From the NCBI RefSeq assembly GCF_044763875.1, contig NZ_JBIWGZ010000001.1, positions 372,001 to 436,000 of the forward strand: a stretch of 64,000 bases of DNA. Direction: 5' to 3'. Below the pieces are notes generated by a model. It saw only the letters and a list, made by a program, of their open reading frames with translations, had not been told where the DNA came from and did no database searches. The translations under genes were made by a program, and so were the position numbers. The stretch comes from Rummeliibacillus sp044763875 (GTDB lineage: Bacteria; Bacillota; Bacilli; Bacillales_A; Planococcaceae). Positions within the stretch are counted from its first letter, which is position 1, and each line of letters begins with the position of its first letter. Positions 53,925 through 63,185 of the stretch are shown piece by piece.

Positions 53925-54779
53925 TTAGGAAATTGATTCAAACGAATTTAATATAACTATATTCTCGTGATAAAAATCTTGATGTTTTTCTATTCCTCTA
54001 TCTACACACCAACCGATTGAAGCCATAGCGTTATAGAGAGTATAAAATGGTTGGAACAGTTCCAATTCGATCATTGGGCGAATGCTTTCATAACCTACTA
54101 TGTAGCCTTCTTTCGTTGAAGGAAATACATTCCATACTTCTTGCTGCATTTTGACAAAATCAATTTCTGTTGAGGCAAATTTGGATGTTTCAAAATCAAT
54201 GATGCCACTTATGTGATGATCTTCAATGATTAGATTGGCCAATCTGAAATCAAAATGTACAACACAAGGGCCATCAGGGGACGGCAAACTATTGAACAAT
54301 TGATTGAAATGCTGATGAGCCAAATCACTTTGTTTTATATTTAGAAACGGTTGTGATTTTTCCAGTGCAATAACGAATTTTTCTTTTATATAGCTACGCC
54401 AATCATTATTTTTAAGTTTTTGAAAACCTTCCTCAGTTCTGTAACCATAATGTTGTGAAGTGTGAGAATGCATTAGCGCATGATATTTTCCGATTTCAAA
54501 AGCTAATGTAGAATCTATTTTCCCTGTTGCAGGTTTTCCAGGTAATTCAGATAACAGTAGGGCACCATTGAAATCAGCTTCACTTGGTAAAAAGTCTAGA
54601 ATTTTAGGAACAGGCAGATTACCCTGAAGTAGGGTCAACATATCATGTTCACGCCATAACTTGTCTTTGTTATATGGGATTATCAAATAGGCATTTTCTC
54701 CATTTTTTAAATGTAGCAAAAACACTTCAGATCCATATGAGTTTTGTGGTATTTCATAAGACTCAATTTGTAATTTCAT
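53925..54779 (-). CDS. aminoglycoside phosphotransferase/choline kinase-like protein
   Basis: A 284-residue kinase of the APH fold: the catalytic loop 'VVHFDFRLANLII' (HxDxxxxN type) and the metal-binding 'GIIDFETSKF' are present, with a small N-terminal lobe and 'LLLSELPGKPA' hinge. The substrate could be an antibiotic or a small hydroxyl compound; close context gives no clue. The start is uncertain: ATG 54779 has no clear ribosome site, whereas GAGGAG at 54819-54824 would fit a start near 54809-54812, where only ATT codons lie in frame; GTG 54818 touches that site. Confidence 0.82.
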   Translation of the reverse strand: MKLQIESYEIPQNSYGSEVFLLHLKNGENAYLIIPYNKDKLWREHDMLTLLQGNLPVPKILDFLPSEADFNGALLLSELPGKPATGKIDSTLAFEIGKYHALMHSHTSQHYGYRTEEGFQKLKNNDWRSYIKEKFVIALEKSQPFLNIKQSDLAHQHFNQLFNSLPSPDGPCVVHFDFRLANLIIEDHHISGIIDFETSKFASTEIDFVKMQQEVWNVFPSTKEGYIVGYESIRPMIELELFQPFYTLYNAMASIGWCVDRGIEKHQDFYHENIVILNSFESIS

Positions 54780-55376
54780 TTTATTTACTACTTCGTTTAA
54801 AGAACTAATAATTATCACTCCTCTAACACCGTATTGTCTTAATGAATATTGTATATTATTTCAATTAATTGAATCAATTTCATAATTCAAAAATTTGATA
54901 AAATACAAGAACATTAAATGTGCCTTTGTTTTATGCCATATCTATTAGAACATTGTCTATGCAGCGGAAGATGGCGAGTCCTCGAAAATGCATTCGCATT
55001 TCCTTCGTGCGATGTTAATTCAGGGAGGTACATTCAAAGTCCTGCGGGAAAGCGAGACAGGTGAGACCCCGCAGTGAAAATTCTTTTTGCTCTGCAAAAG
55101 CAAAAAGAATTTTCTGCGACGAAGCTAGCGTAGCTATGCAGGAGCAAAGGCTTCCGAGGAGGCTCAACGATCGCTTAGCACGGCGCCATCTGGAGCGGTA
55201 TACTAAGTATAAAATTAATTTAATGAGGTAATAATTTTGAAACGATTTTGAAGATAGATAATTTTATTATGTAAACTAAGTGCTTTTAGTGATTATTCTT
55301 TTTCATTGACACTTTCCTTTTCTTTATCAAAAAAGTAAAATAGTAAAGTATTCGAATTGATTGAAGGGGAGTAAAT
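54780..55376. other. intergenic region holding the largest repeat copy
   Basis: It contains the composite GC-rich repeat 54961-55200. The flanks are A+T-rich and no gene was supported. Confidence 0.65.
54961..55200. repeat. dispersed GC-rich hairpin repeat, copy C (composite)
   Basis: About 240 bases. The outer ends GGAAGATGGCG (54967-54976 region) and CGCCATCTGG (55184-55193) are inverted relative to each other. The family core runs from GTCCTGCGGGAAAGCGAGAC (55039 onward) to GGCTTCCGAGGAGGCTCAACG. An inserted hairpin with perfect 14-bp arms, AAAATTCTTTTTGC (55077-55090) / complement (55100-55113), and the CTGCGACGAAGCTAGCG module seen in copy A interrupt it. Confidence 0.8.
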
Positions 55377-55646
55377 ATGAAAGATAAGCGTTTTAAAACA
55401 GCTCATCGCGAAGCCTTAATCGGTGTTGCATTAGTTATTATCAACTTTGCAATCTGGTTTGGATTTGCATATGGGCTTGGCTCAGGGGATCCGAAAGAGT
55501 ATACATATGTTTTCGGCTTTCCAGCATGGTTCTTTTATAGCTGTATAGCTGGAACAATTTTTATGATTGTATTAATCTATGTTGTCATCAAATTCTTCTT
55601 TAAGGATGTACCGTTTGATGAAGAAGAGGATGGTGAAGATCGATGA
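55377..55646 (+). CDS. yhdT: DUF997 (YhdT-like) small membrane protein
   Basis: An 89-residue protein with two membrane helices (residues ~13-35 and ~50-72) and an acidic C terminus. 'REALIGVALVIINFAIWFGFAYGLG' and 'FGFPAWFFYSCIAG' match the YhdT family, which accompanies PanF in many bacteria. ATG 55377 follows GAAGGGGAG. It overlaps panF by four bases. It probably assists or regulates the symporter; mechanism unknown. Confidence 0.9.
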   Translation: MKDKRFKTAHREALIGVALVIINFAIWFGFAYGLGSGDPKEYTYVFGFPAWFFYSCIAGTIFMIVLIYVVIKFFFKDVPFDEEEDGEDR

Positions 55647-57091
55647 TGAATTGGCAAGTTATTATTCCACTTGTTATTTTTCTTGTTATCATCTTTTTAA
55701 TTGGATTTTGGGCGAATAAGCATGTTATGCAGTCTGATTCTTTCTTACAAGAATATTTCCTTGGTGGTCGAGAGATGGGCGGCTTCTTGCTTGCGATGAC
55801 GATGATGGCTACATATGGAAGTGCCTCTAGTTTTATTGGTGGCCCAGGGGTTGCATATAATACCGGTCTAGGATGGGTGCTATTATCAATGGCGCAATTA
55901 CCTGCAGGGTATTTTGTTTTGATGATATTAGGTAAAAAATTTGCAATTATTGCACGAAAATATAAAACGATTACATTGATCGACTTTTTAAGAGAACGCT
56001 ATCATAGTAATGTGGTTGTTATCGTTTCTGCAATTAGTATTATTATCTTTTTGTTTTCTTCAATGGCAGCACAATGGATTGGTGGCGCCCGATTAATCGA
56101 GTCATTGACAGGATTACATTATTCTACTGCACTATTTATCTTCGCGACTGTTGTACTTGTTTATGTTATTATCGGTGGCTTCCGAGCAGTAGCTTTGACA
56201 GACGCTGTGCAAGGTTCTGTCATGTTAGTAGGTAGTATCATCTTGCTAGTAGGTACAATTATAGCTGGTGGTGGCATTTCAAATATTATGTCCGACCTAG
56301 TAGCTGAAAATCCAAAACTTGTTTCACCTTTTGGAGCAGATGGAAGCTTAACACCGTTGTATGTATCTACATTTTGGATTTTAATTGGGATTGGTGTAAT
56401 TGGTTTACCACAAATTGCAGTACGAGCAATGGCATACAAAAATTCTAAAAGTATGCATACAGCAATTATAATTGGAACAATTGCAATTGGTACCGTGATG
56501 TTCGGTATGCATTTAACGGGGGTATTAGCACACCCTGTGTTACCAGGTATTGAAATTGGTGATAAAGTTATGCCACTTCTAACACTTAAAGTACTGCCTC
56601 CGCTTTTAGCTGGTATCGTATTAGCTGCTCCAATGGCTGCTATTATGTCAACGGTAAATGCATTGTTAATGCTTGTGAGCTCAACAATTGTAAAAGACAT
56701 TTACTTAAACTTTATCAAACCTAAGGCAACAGATAATGAAATTAAGAAAATTAGTTTCATTGTCACTGCAGTTATCGGTATTGCAGTCATTATCGTTGCT
56801 TTAAGACCACCAGATTTACTCGTGTGGCTGAACCTATTTTCATTTGGTGGCTTAGAATCTGTATTTGTATGGCCTGTTATTTTCGGTCTATATTGGAAAA
56901 AAGGCAATAAATACGGGGCAATTACATCGATGATTGTAGGCTTAACTAGTTATATTTTGATTAATCAGTATTGGCCGAATGTATTTGGAATGCATACAGT
57001 GACATTACCAATCTTATTATCGCTAATTAGTTATGTGATCATTAGTCTAATAACACATCGAAAATTTAAAGATTTTGAACATATTATATAA
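55643..57091 (+). CDS. panF: sodium/pantothenate symporter
   Basis: A 482-residue SSS-family transporter with about thirteen helices: 'FLQEYFLGGREMGGFLLAMTMMATYGSASSFIGGPGVAYNTGLGW' (residues ~30-75) is the PanF signature, with 'GIGVIGLPQIAVRAMAYKNSKSMHTA' in the middle. Coupling to yhdT supports pantothenate uptake rather than proline or sugar. ATG 55646 is an alternative start. A terminator follows directly. Confidence 0.9.
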   Translation: MMNWQVIIPLVIFLVIIFLIGFWANKHVMQSDSFLQEYFLGGREMGGFLLAMTMMATYGSASSFIGGPGVAYNTGLGWVLLSMAQLPAGYFVLMILGKKFAIIARKYKTITLIDFLRERYHSNVVVIVSAISIIIFLFSSMAAQWIGGARLIESLTGLHYSTALFIFATVVLVYVIIGGFRAVALTDAVQGSVMLVGSIILLVGTIIAGGGISNIMSDLVAENPKLVSPFGADGSLTPLYVSTFWILIGIGVIGLPQIAVRAMAYKNSKSMHTAIIIGTIAIGTVMFGMHLTGVLAHPVLPGIEIGDKVMPLLTLKVLPPLLAGIVLAAPMAAIMSTVNALLMLVSSTIVKDIYLNFIKPKATDNEIKKISFIVTAVIGIAVIIVALRPPDLLVWLNLFSFGGLESVFVWPVIFGLYWKKGNKYGAITSMIVGLTSYILINQYWPNVFGMHTVTLPILLSLISYVIISLITHRKFKDFEHII

Positions 57092-57094
57092 AGT

Positions 57095-57135
57095 AAAACC
57101 CAAACTTCTGTATTATAGGAGTTTGGGTTTTATTT
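57095..57135 (+). terminator. terminator after panF
   Basis: AAAACCCAAAC (57095-57105) pairs exactly with GTTTGGGTTTT (57121-57131), followed by T-rich sequence. Confidence 0.88.
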
Positions 57136-57216
57136 ATTGAAGTTAAATCTATTATATTTTCTTTACGAAAATGAAACATAAACTTCACCTTTTATGTTCA
57201 TGAATGCAAGTTATTT

Positions 57217-57411
57217 TTAAGCCTCCTTCTCTAAAGATTTTACCATTCTTACTAACCAATACAACAATATCCAAGGGAGAATAAACTTTGTCGCCCATTC
57301 GATTACACTAAATAGTACGAAATATTGAATTCCGCAAAAATATAGAATAAGTTCAAATAAAACAAACAACACAACACCAATTATTAAATTTCTTATTTTA
57401 ATCACCTCCAT
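57217..57411 (-). CDS. small membrane protein of unknown function
   Basis: About 64 residues with two hydrophobic helices ('NLIIGVVLFVLFELILYFCG' and 'FILPWILLYWLVRMV') and a charged end 'KSLEKEA'. The coding sequence is clear, but the start is not: a strong GGAGGTG sits inside the frame, so the real start probably lies just after it at an ATT or ATA codon near 57396-57402. ATG 57411 overlaps the ribosome site. No homologue was recognised. Confidence 0.5.
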   Translation of the reverse strand: MEVIKIRNLIIGVVLFVLFELILYFCGIQYFVLFSVIEWATKFILPWILLYWLVRMVKSLEKEA

Positions 57412-57513
57412 TAAGATTAGATTATACTGAAAATTAAAAGTTCCTTTTACATAACTATAGAAAAGATTCCCACTTTTTTGCAATTATTTTTAAATTGTTT
57501 TCTGACAATTCAG

Positions 57514-57573
57514 TTGACAGAATTTTATATCTGTTATATATTAATAACAACAAATAAATTTGTTATATAACAG
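57514..57573 (+). promoter_or_regulatory. promoter and inverted repeat before a small ORF
   Basis: TTGACA (57514-57519) and TATATT (57537-57542) are 17 bases apart. CTGTTATATA (57531-57540), overlapping the -10 box, is mirrored by TATATAACAG (57564-57573), which ends at the ribosome site. It may be an operator or an RNA hairpin. Confidence 0.7.
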
Positions 57574-57585
57574 GAGGAGATTTCA

Positions 57586-57744
57586 TTGGATATGTATCGA
57601 GACGGTTATGAACGATATTGTAGCGCTTGTGAAGAATTTGGATTAGAATCGAGAGACTTTTACTTTTTTATTAACAATTTGACGGAAGAACAACTCAATG
57701 CATTCAAGGAGCATTCAAAAAGGAGCGAAGAATTAAATGCCTGA
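57586..57744 (+). CDS. 52-residue small protein
   Basis: TTG 57586 follows AGGAGGAG (57572-57579) by six bases and reads a hydrophilic 52-residue protein with 'RYCSACEEFGL' (two cysteines, CxxC), then 'FYFFINNLTEEQLNAFKEHS'. A strong promoter lies upstream and a terminator 21 bases downstream, so this looks like a complete monocistronic unit. ATG 57592 is an alternative start. The family is not recognised; helix prediction and the CxxC pair suggest a small regulator or metal-binding peptide, but this is a guess. Confidence 0.7.
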   Translation: MDMYRDGYERYCSACEEFGLESRDFYFFINNLTEEQLNAFKEHSKRSEELNA

Positions 57745-57764
57745 TGTCGTCGCGAGTCACTTAT

Positions 57765-57804
57765 AAAACCCCTACTAATCAAATTAATGATTGGTAGGGG
57801 TTTT
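57765..57804. terminator. terminator after the 52-residue ORF
   Basis: A perfect 16-bp stem AAAACCCCTACTAATC (57765-57780) / complement (57789-57804), T-rich on both outer sides. Confidence 0.88.
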
Positions 57805-58029
57805 ATTGCGTTTACATCAATATCTATTTAAAAAGTGAAATAAGATTCATGTTGTGTAGTAATAATAATCTTGTAAACCAACACTTATTCAATAAAGTTA
57901 TTTGTTGCTTTAGTTTATAACTTGTTCTTTAACAAGATTATTCACAGCTTTTATTTCTGAAACTAAGACAGATTATAAAGTTGTTTAATTCTTAGTGGAA
58001 CTAATGCTATTTTTTAAATCAATAAGAAT

Positions 58030-59034
58030 TCACGAATTCACTTGATGACTTGTTAAAAATACTTTTCCTTCGGTTATTTTAGAAGATTCGATTACATCAA
58101 TAGCCTCTTTTACATTTAATAAGTCGTATTGAAAATCAGCCATCATCAAACTTAATTTTTTATCATTTATCAACCTTATCAGACAATTAAAAGTCTCTTG
58201 CCATATATGTGCTGATACATTTTTGTTCCAATGCCTTAAATGAAACATATTAGCATTCACTTTTGCTTTAGTTACAATGTCCTTCCAATTTACTTGTATC
58301 CCAGATAAAAGACCAATCGTTAGAAAATTGCCATTAGGATGTAAACAAAAAGCTATTTCATTACCATCAGAACCCCCAACAGCGTCAATAGCAGCATCAG
58401 CACCAATTCCATTCGTTAATTCCATAACCGTTTCATTTAGACGACTTTTAGATGTATCAATCACATAATAAGCTCCAAGATGAAGTAAATCCTCGGTATA
58501 CTTATTATTTCTAGTAACTGCAATCAATCGAAATCCTAAAACTTTTGATAATTGAGCAAAAATGCGGCCAATAGAAGAACCACATGCATTAACCAATAAA
58601 ACATCATTTGGTTTTAATTTTAAAACTTCCGTACAAACCACCCATGCTGTAATTGGATTGATATACATTTGAGAGGCTGTAAAATTATCAATAGAATCAG
58701 GTATTGGAACTGCAAATTCTGCTGACGTTTTAACAAACTCTTGCCATGTACCTTCCCCACGCAAAGGTAAAACACGTTTACCGATAAGATGTTGAGAAAC
58801 TAATGGTCCCACATCTTCGACTATACCAACTCCTTCATAACCAGGTATATTTGGTAAGGAAATCCGATGAGAATAAGATCCTCTAATCGGTATTAAGTCA
58901 GAAGGATTAATAGGACGAGCTAGCATTCGAACAAGGACCTCATTATCTTTTGGTAGCTCGATGCTTTTAGATTCAACTCTTAATACATCTTTTGGGCTAC
59001 CGAATTCGTAGAATTTAATACATTTTGCATTCAA
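58030..59034 (-). CDS. medium-chain zinc-independent alcohol dehydrogenase/quinone reductase-like protein
   Basis: A 334-residue MDR oxidoreductase. The N-terminal GroES-like domain has 'RPINPSDLIPIRGSY' and 'IPGYEGVGIVEDVG'; the Rossmann domain has 'VLLVNACGSSIGRIFAQLSKVLG' and 'GADAAIDAVGG'. Zinc-binding cysteines of classical ADH are absent, placing it near the enoyl reductase/quinone oxidoreductase branch. The substrate is unknown. ATG 59034 follows an AAGGAG site. Confidence 0.87.
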   Translation of the reverse strand: MNAKCIKFYEFGSPKDVLRVESKSIELPKDNEVLVRMLARPINPSDLIPIRGSYSHRISLPNIPGYEGVGIVEDVGPLVSQHLIGKRVLPLRGEGTWQEFVKTSAEFAVPIPDSIDNFTASQMYINPITAWVVCTEVLKLKPNDVLLVNACGSSIGRIFAQLSKVLGFRLIAVTRNNKYTEDLLHLGAYYVIDTSKSRLNETVMELTNGIGADAAIDAVGGSDGNEIAFCLHPNGNFLTIGLLSGIQVNWKDIVTKAKVNANMFHLRHWNKNVSAHIWQETFNCLIRLINDKKLSLMMADFQYDLLNVKEAIDVIESSKITEGKVFLTSHQVNS

Positions 59035-59387
59035 AACTATAAGTCTCCTTAGTATATAAATTAGATTTATTTAAGTATGCTCCTTCATAATGGAATAACA
59101 TGACTGACGTTTTAAACAACTTTATTATTTATTAAACAATTTTAATGTAATTTAAAGAACTTTATTTAAATACCTCACATCTTTATGCAGAATGGTGAAA
59201 AATTATCACGAATAAAAATAAAATATGGACACTTAGAAAAATAGTAGAAAAATACTGTTTTTTATGTTGAAATACATTTAAACGGTCTTTTTTCTATTAT
59301 TTAGGGCATAATATAATATAAAACATCGTTTTATTATACTAGTATAAGTTTAAACTAATCTTTTAGATAGAAAAGGAGAGTGATTTC
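59035..59387. other. divergent intergenic region
   Basis: Very A+T-rich, holding the starts of two divergent genes. An A/T-rich stretch near 59307-59325 could provide a -10 for the subtilase gene. I see no other structure. Confidence 0.5.
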
Positions 59388-61643
59388 TTGATCAATTGGC
59401 AAATATTTATGAATTTAAAGATAAAAATATTATCATTCATATGTGTAACTAGTTGCTGTTTCATCTTACAAATACCTAGTGTAGATGCAAAAAAATCTAC
59501 TGAATTAACCACAGATATGATGATTTCCTACAAAAATGATGCAGGAAAAAAGTATATTTTAAAGAATGTTACAAAGGTTGAGAAAGTATTAAATAACGTA
59601 GAAATGGTCAGAGCTTCTATCACAAAACAGCAATATGACCAATTAATAAATAATAAAAATATCGAATTTATCAATCAAAGCACAAAGAAAATGCTAGTAT
59701 CAACTGAATCGGTAGTGAATACTGGTGGTCAAATTCCCGCATTTAAATCATACTGGAATTTAGATTATGTAAAAGCTCCAACTTATTGGAAAAACGCCTA
59801 TCAAGGGAATGGTGTCAAAGTTGCGGTAATCGATACTGGAGTAAATGCTATTCCTGATTTAACAAATGTAGTGAAACGAGTATCTTTTGTTAAAGATAAC
59901 CCAAATACAAAAAACATCGATGAATCAGATGAATGGGATCGAGGTAATTATGGTGAAGGCCATGGCACAAGCGTTGCAGCTGTTCTTGGGGCACAAATAG
60001 GCGGAGCAACATTTGATAATTCAATTTCGGATGTAATAGGCGTTGCTCCTAATGTTCAGATTTATTCTTTAAAATATGCTGATGGGACAAGGGATGGGCG
60101 TATTGCAGAAGTGATTGAAGCAATCAACTGGTCAATTAAACATAAAATGGATCTTATTAATATCTCGTCTAGTATTTACGAAGATGATGCTTCATTAAAA
60201 AAAGCAGTAGATCAAGCTGTTAAAGCAGGGATTATTATTGTCGCCTCTGCAGGCAATGATGGAAATTCAAATAAGCCGACTTATCCTGCACGATACAGTA
60301 ATGTCATTGCTGTTTCATCTATAGGAAAAAACAAATTATGTAGTAGCTTCTCAAACACAGGTACTTCTATTGACTTTGCAGCGCCTGGTGATTACGTACC
60401 TACAATTAATAGTAAAGGGGAGCTATTTCATGCTTCAGGAACATCTTTTGCTGCTCCTCATGTAACTGGTCTACTCGCAATTTTAAAAGAAAGATATCCG
60501 TATAGTACATCAAGTGAAATTATTCAAAAACTGAGAAGTAGCGCCTTAGATTTAGGTACCAAAGGTAAGGATGATAAATACGGTTATGGACTAGCTCAAT
60601 TACCTAAGTTTTCTATGGCAAAACCGAATGAGTTGAAAAGCGTTACCATATCTAAGATAAAAGATCATAATGCAACAATCTCTTTTAAGCTTCCAGTGGA
60701 TACCTCTTTCAACAAAGTAGCGATTATTATCAATGATAAAACAATAAAATATACGACTCATTCGACATATACATTAAAGAATTTAGATTCTGATAGAGCA
60801 TACAAAGTTATATTAAAAGTCATCAATAAAAACGGAGATAGTTCAGATGGAGTTCAACAATCTTTTCGAACATTAGAGGATATAACATCTCCAGCTGATA
60901 TCGATGAATTAAAAATTAAAAACCTTAAAATAGATTCATTCAATCTATCATGGATTAATCCAATTGATGAAGATTTTAATGGAACACAAGTGTATCTTAA
61001 CGATCAACTTGTAGAAACTACAAATAGTGAAGAATATTCATTTAATAATCTAAAACCAGATTCAGATTATCGATTGAAATTAATCACTGAAGATACCTCA
61101 GGGAATATATCTGAAGGTGTAGAATCTACCATTCATACACCGGTAGCAAAAAAGATAACAACACCAACTGTAGAAACTGTTACAACAAGCAGCCATACCA
61201 TTTCCGGGAAAGCAACACATAATTCAAATATAGTAATTAAAAACGGTTCAAAAACGGTTGTTAAAGGACTTTCTAGTAAAGATGGTAAATTCCATCTAGA
61301 TCTTCCATTTCAAGCTGTAGGTACAATCTTGAAAGTGACTGCAGAAGATTCAATAGGGAATATCAGTAAAGCTAAGGATGTAACTGTTAAACAATCTAAA
61401 ACAACAGCACAACCAATTGTGGGCCAAGTTTATACAACAACAAAATATATCCGTGGGAAAGCAGAGCTTTCTTCTAAAGTCTCCGTTTATCGAGGCAAAA
61501 CTTTATTAGTTTCCGATCAAGTAGATTCAAAAGGTCACTTTTTCTTATTTATGGGTAACCAACAGCGAGGTACGATCTTAACTGTTTATGTTACAAATAA
61601 ACAAGGTGTGAAGAGTATACCCCTGAAAATTACAGTTAAATAA
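59388..61643 (+). CDS. secreted subtilisin-like serine protease with FN3 and Ig-like repeats
   Basis: A 751-residue S8 protease. A signal peptide lies at ~10-34 ('FICVTSCCFILQIPSVDA'), and an I9-like propeptide region at ~40-105. The catalytic triad is D149 ('VAVIDTGVN'), H192 ('GEGHGTSVAAV') and S353 ('GTSFAAPHV'), with oxyanion N290 ('SAGNDG'). Residues ~410-590 form two fibronectin-III-like domains, and ~590-751 two Ig-like repeats ('TVETVTTSSHTISGKA', 'VGQVYTTTKYIRGKA'). It is probably exported and may attach to the surface. A TTG start follows AAAGGAGAGTG. Confidence 0.92.
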   Translation: MINWQIFMNLKIKILSFICVTSCCFILQIPSVDAKKSTELTTDMMISYKNDAGKKYILKNVTKVEKVLNNVEMVRASITKQQYDQLINNKNIEFINQSTKKMLVSTESVVNTGGQIPAFKSYWNLDYVKAPTYWKNAYQGNGVKVAVIDTGVNAIPDLTNVVKRVSFVKDNPNTKNIDESDEWDRGNYGEGHGTSVAAVLGAQIGGATFDNSISDVIGVAPNVQIYSLKYADGTRDGRIAEVIEAINWSIKHKMDLINISSSIYEDDASLKKAVDQAVKAGIIIVASAGNDGNSNKPTYPARYSNVIAVSSIGKNKLCSSFSNTGTSIDFAAPGDYVPTINSKGELFHASGTSFAAPHVTGLLAILKERYPYSTSSEIIQKLRSSALDLGTKGKDDKYGYGLAQLPKFSMAKPNELKSVTISKIKDHNATISFKLPVDTSFNKVAIIINDKTIKYTTHSTYTLKNLDSDRAYKVILKVINKNGDSSDGVQQSFRTLEDITSPADIDELKIKNLKIDSFNLSWINPIDEDFNGTQVYLNDQLVETTNSEEYSFNNLKPDSDYRLKLITEDTSGNISEGVESTIHTPVAKKITTPTVETVTTSSHTISGKATHNSNIVIKNGSKTVVKGLSSKDGKFHLDLPFQAVGTILKVTAEDSIGNISKAKDVTVKQSKTTAQPIVGQVYTTTKYIRGKAELSSKVSVYRGKTLLVSDQVDSKGHFFLFMGNQQRGTILTVYVTNKQGVKSIPLKITVK

Positions 61644-62139
61644 TACTATTTGGGGAGTCTTATCGACAAAAAGTTGAAAACATACCCTAAGCAAATTTCA
61701 AGATAAAAAAGCCGAAGATCCTTACACTAAGGAAGCTTCGGCTTTTATGATTATTTGATATAGGACGAAGTGAATGTAAAATTGTTACAGCTAATGGAAT
61801 TTATTTAATAAAAATAGAGAAAAGAAATAATGAAGAAAAATTAATTATTACATCTGAATTACCTTGATCGTAGTATTCACTCAATTTAATTATAATTTTC
61901 CGTAGTAATAAAGTAGATAATTCTTTGATAAATAAGGGATTGACTTTTATTGTTAGGTATTTCCATCTATTGTTTAACCGAAACATTAATGAATTACACC
62001 TAATTTTAATCAATATACCCTTTTATAAGTGATATAGATTTTTTTCAAGAGAATTAATGCTAAAAATTGAGTAGCATATTTCCACTATCTAGCAATATAT
62101 TTGGTATAATATTGTTAATAGCCCAAAAGGAGGTTCATC
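61644..62139. other. intergenic region before the winged-helix gene
   Basis: Apart from a terminator at 61707-61746, only A+T-rich sequence. A 70-codon minus-strand frame (62013-61801) has no ribosome site and I leave it out. Confidence 0.6.
61707..61746 (+). terminator. terminator after the subtilase gene
   Basis: AAAAGCCGAAG (61707-61717) pairs with CTTCGGCTTTT (61736-61746). Confidence 0.82.
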
Positions 62140-62892
62140 ATGAAAGAAAAGAATTTTCAACAATCAGTAGGCTTTAGCGTGAAAGACACTTTAGCACTTT
62201 ATTGGCTTTATTCAACTCAAGATACGGAAAAGTACTCTGTAGAGATCCATCAACAGTTTCAAGATGAATTTCCAGGACGCAAAGTTGGCTATGAATATGT
62301 TGCACGAATCGCAAAACAGCTAGAAGCTGAAGGTGCATTATCATCCAGACAAATTCATAAAAAGGTGCTTTATACGAGTACAGAACTTGGTACAAATCGA
62401 TTAAATCGTTATAATGAACTCTATTTTGAACGTTTCCATGAAATTGTCCTAGTATTAGACCGCTTCTATTATGAATTAACGAAAAACGGAGAGAAACCAC
62501 CTAAGCCGGAACATCCATTACCAGAAGAGTTTCGGAGCTATTTTTCTAAACTCATTTCAGTCAAAGATGCTGTACGTTATCTCGCGTTAAAGCTTTCTCA
62601 AACTCGTTCCAGTTTTTATATGGCAGAAGTTGGCCAACAATTAGAAGATTTATTTGGTTGGTGTCCATCAAATGGTTATTTATATCAAATTGCATGGGAG
62701 CTTGAAGATAAAGACTATTTAGTTGGTTCATGGCCTGATGAAAAGAGAACTGTTCGAAATTTAAGAAGTACTGATGAAGGTGTATCATTCTATCAAACGA
62801 TTGCTGCATCACTAGAAGAACGCATCACGACTATTCGTCGTTATTTACGCTATATGCTTAAGTTTTTTTCTAGAATACATGTTGAACAATAA
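62140..62892 (+). CDS. protein with two tandem PadR-like winged-helix domains
   Basis: A 250-residue protein made of two similar halves. Half 1 (~14-113): 'SVKDTLALYWLYSTQDTEKYSVEI' then 'YEYVARIAKQLEAEGALSSRQIHKKVLYTSTELG'. Half 2 (~141-245): 'SVKDAVRYLALKLSQTRSSFYMAEV' then 'GYLYQIAWELEDKDYLVGSWPDEKRTVRNLRSTDEG'. Each half looks like a winged helix plus a dimer-type helix, so one chain could mimic a PadR dimer. ATG 62140 follows AAAAGGAGG. The target is unknown; it lies directly upstream of the second Trp T-box unit. Confidence 0.7.
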   Translation: MKEKNFQQSVGFSVKDTLALYWLYSTQDTEKYSVEIHQQFQDEFPGRKVGYEYVARIAKQLEAEGALSSRQIHKKVLYTSTELGTNRLNRYNELYFERFHEIVLVLDRFYYELTKNGEKPPKPEHPLPEEFRSYFSKLISVKDAVRYLALKLSQTRSSFYMAEVGQQLEDLFGWCPSNGYLYQIAWELEDKDYLVGSWPDEKRTVRNLRSTDEGVSFYQTIAASLEERITTIRRYLRYMLKFFSRIHVEQ

Positions 62893-62896
62893 TTTA

Positions 62897-62925
62897 TTGA
62901 ATATTCCAGCATCATTCTTTATAAT
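62897..62925 (+). promoter_or_regulatory. promoter of the second trp leader
   Basis: TTGAAT (62897-62902) and a perfect TATAAT (62920-62925) are 17 bases apart, just before the T-box leader. Confidence 0.7.
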
Positions 62926-62954
62926 ATGTAACATACTTACAATTTCAAATTGAA

Positions 62955-63178
62955 ATCGTTGAACAGGAGTAGTAGATAAGCACAAAATGGTACAGAGAGT
63001 CGACACTAGTGGAAGTCGATCCATTTCCTTATTGAATGGACCTGTGAGTGATTACTTGAACAAAGTAGGGTAATCCGGCACATACCGTTATATGTGAGTG
63101 GTAGCTAATCGCTACAAGTAAGGTGGTACCGCGGATATCCGTCCTTCATAGAGTGTTTTCTCTATGGAGGACTTTTTT
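62955..63178 (+). promoter_or_regulatory. T-box leader, tryptophan specifier (second trpE)
   Basis: A compact T-box. AGAGAG begins at 62994; the specifier loop GAATGGAC holds TGG (63037-63039), a tryptophan codon in the same GAATGGAC context as in the first leader. The T-box AAGGTGGTACCGCGG is at 63120-63134. The terminator pairs GTCCTTCATAGAG (63141-63153) with CTCTATGGAGGAC (63160-63172) and is followed by six T. It should read uncharged tRNA-Trp. Confidence 0.94.
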
Positions 63179-63185
63179 ATTTAAG

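Noticed and set aside
61801..62013. 70-codon minus-strand frame after the subtilase
   Set aside because: No ribosome site, composition like the surrounding intergenic DNA.
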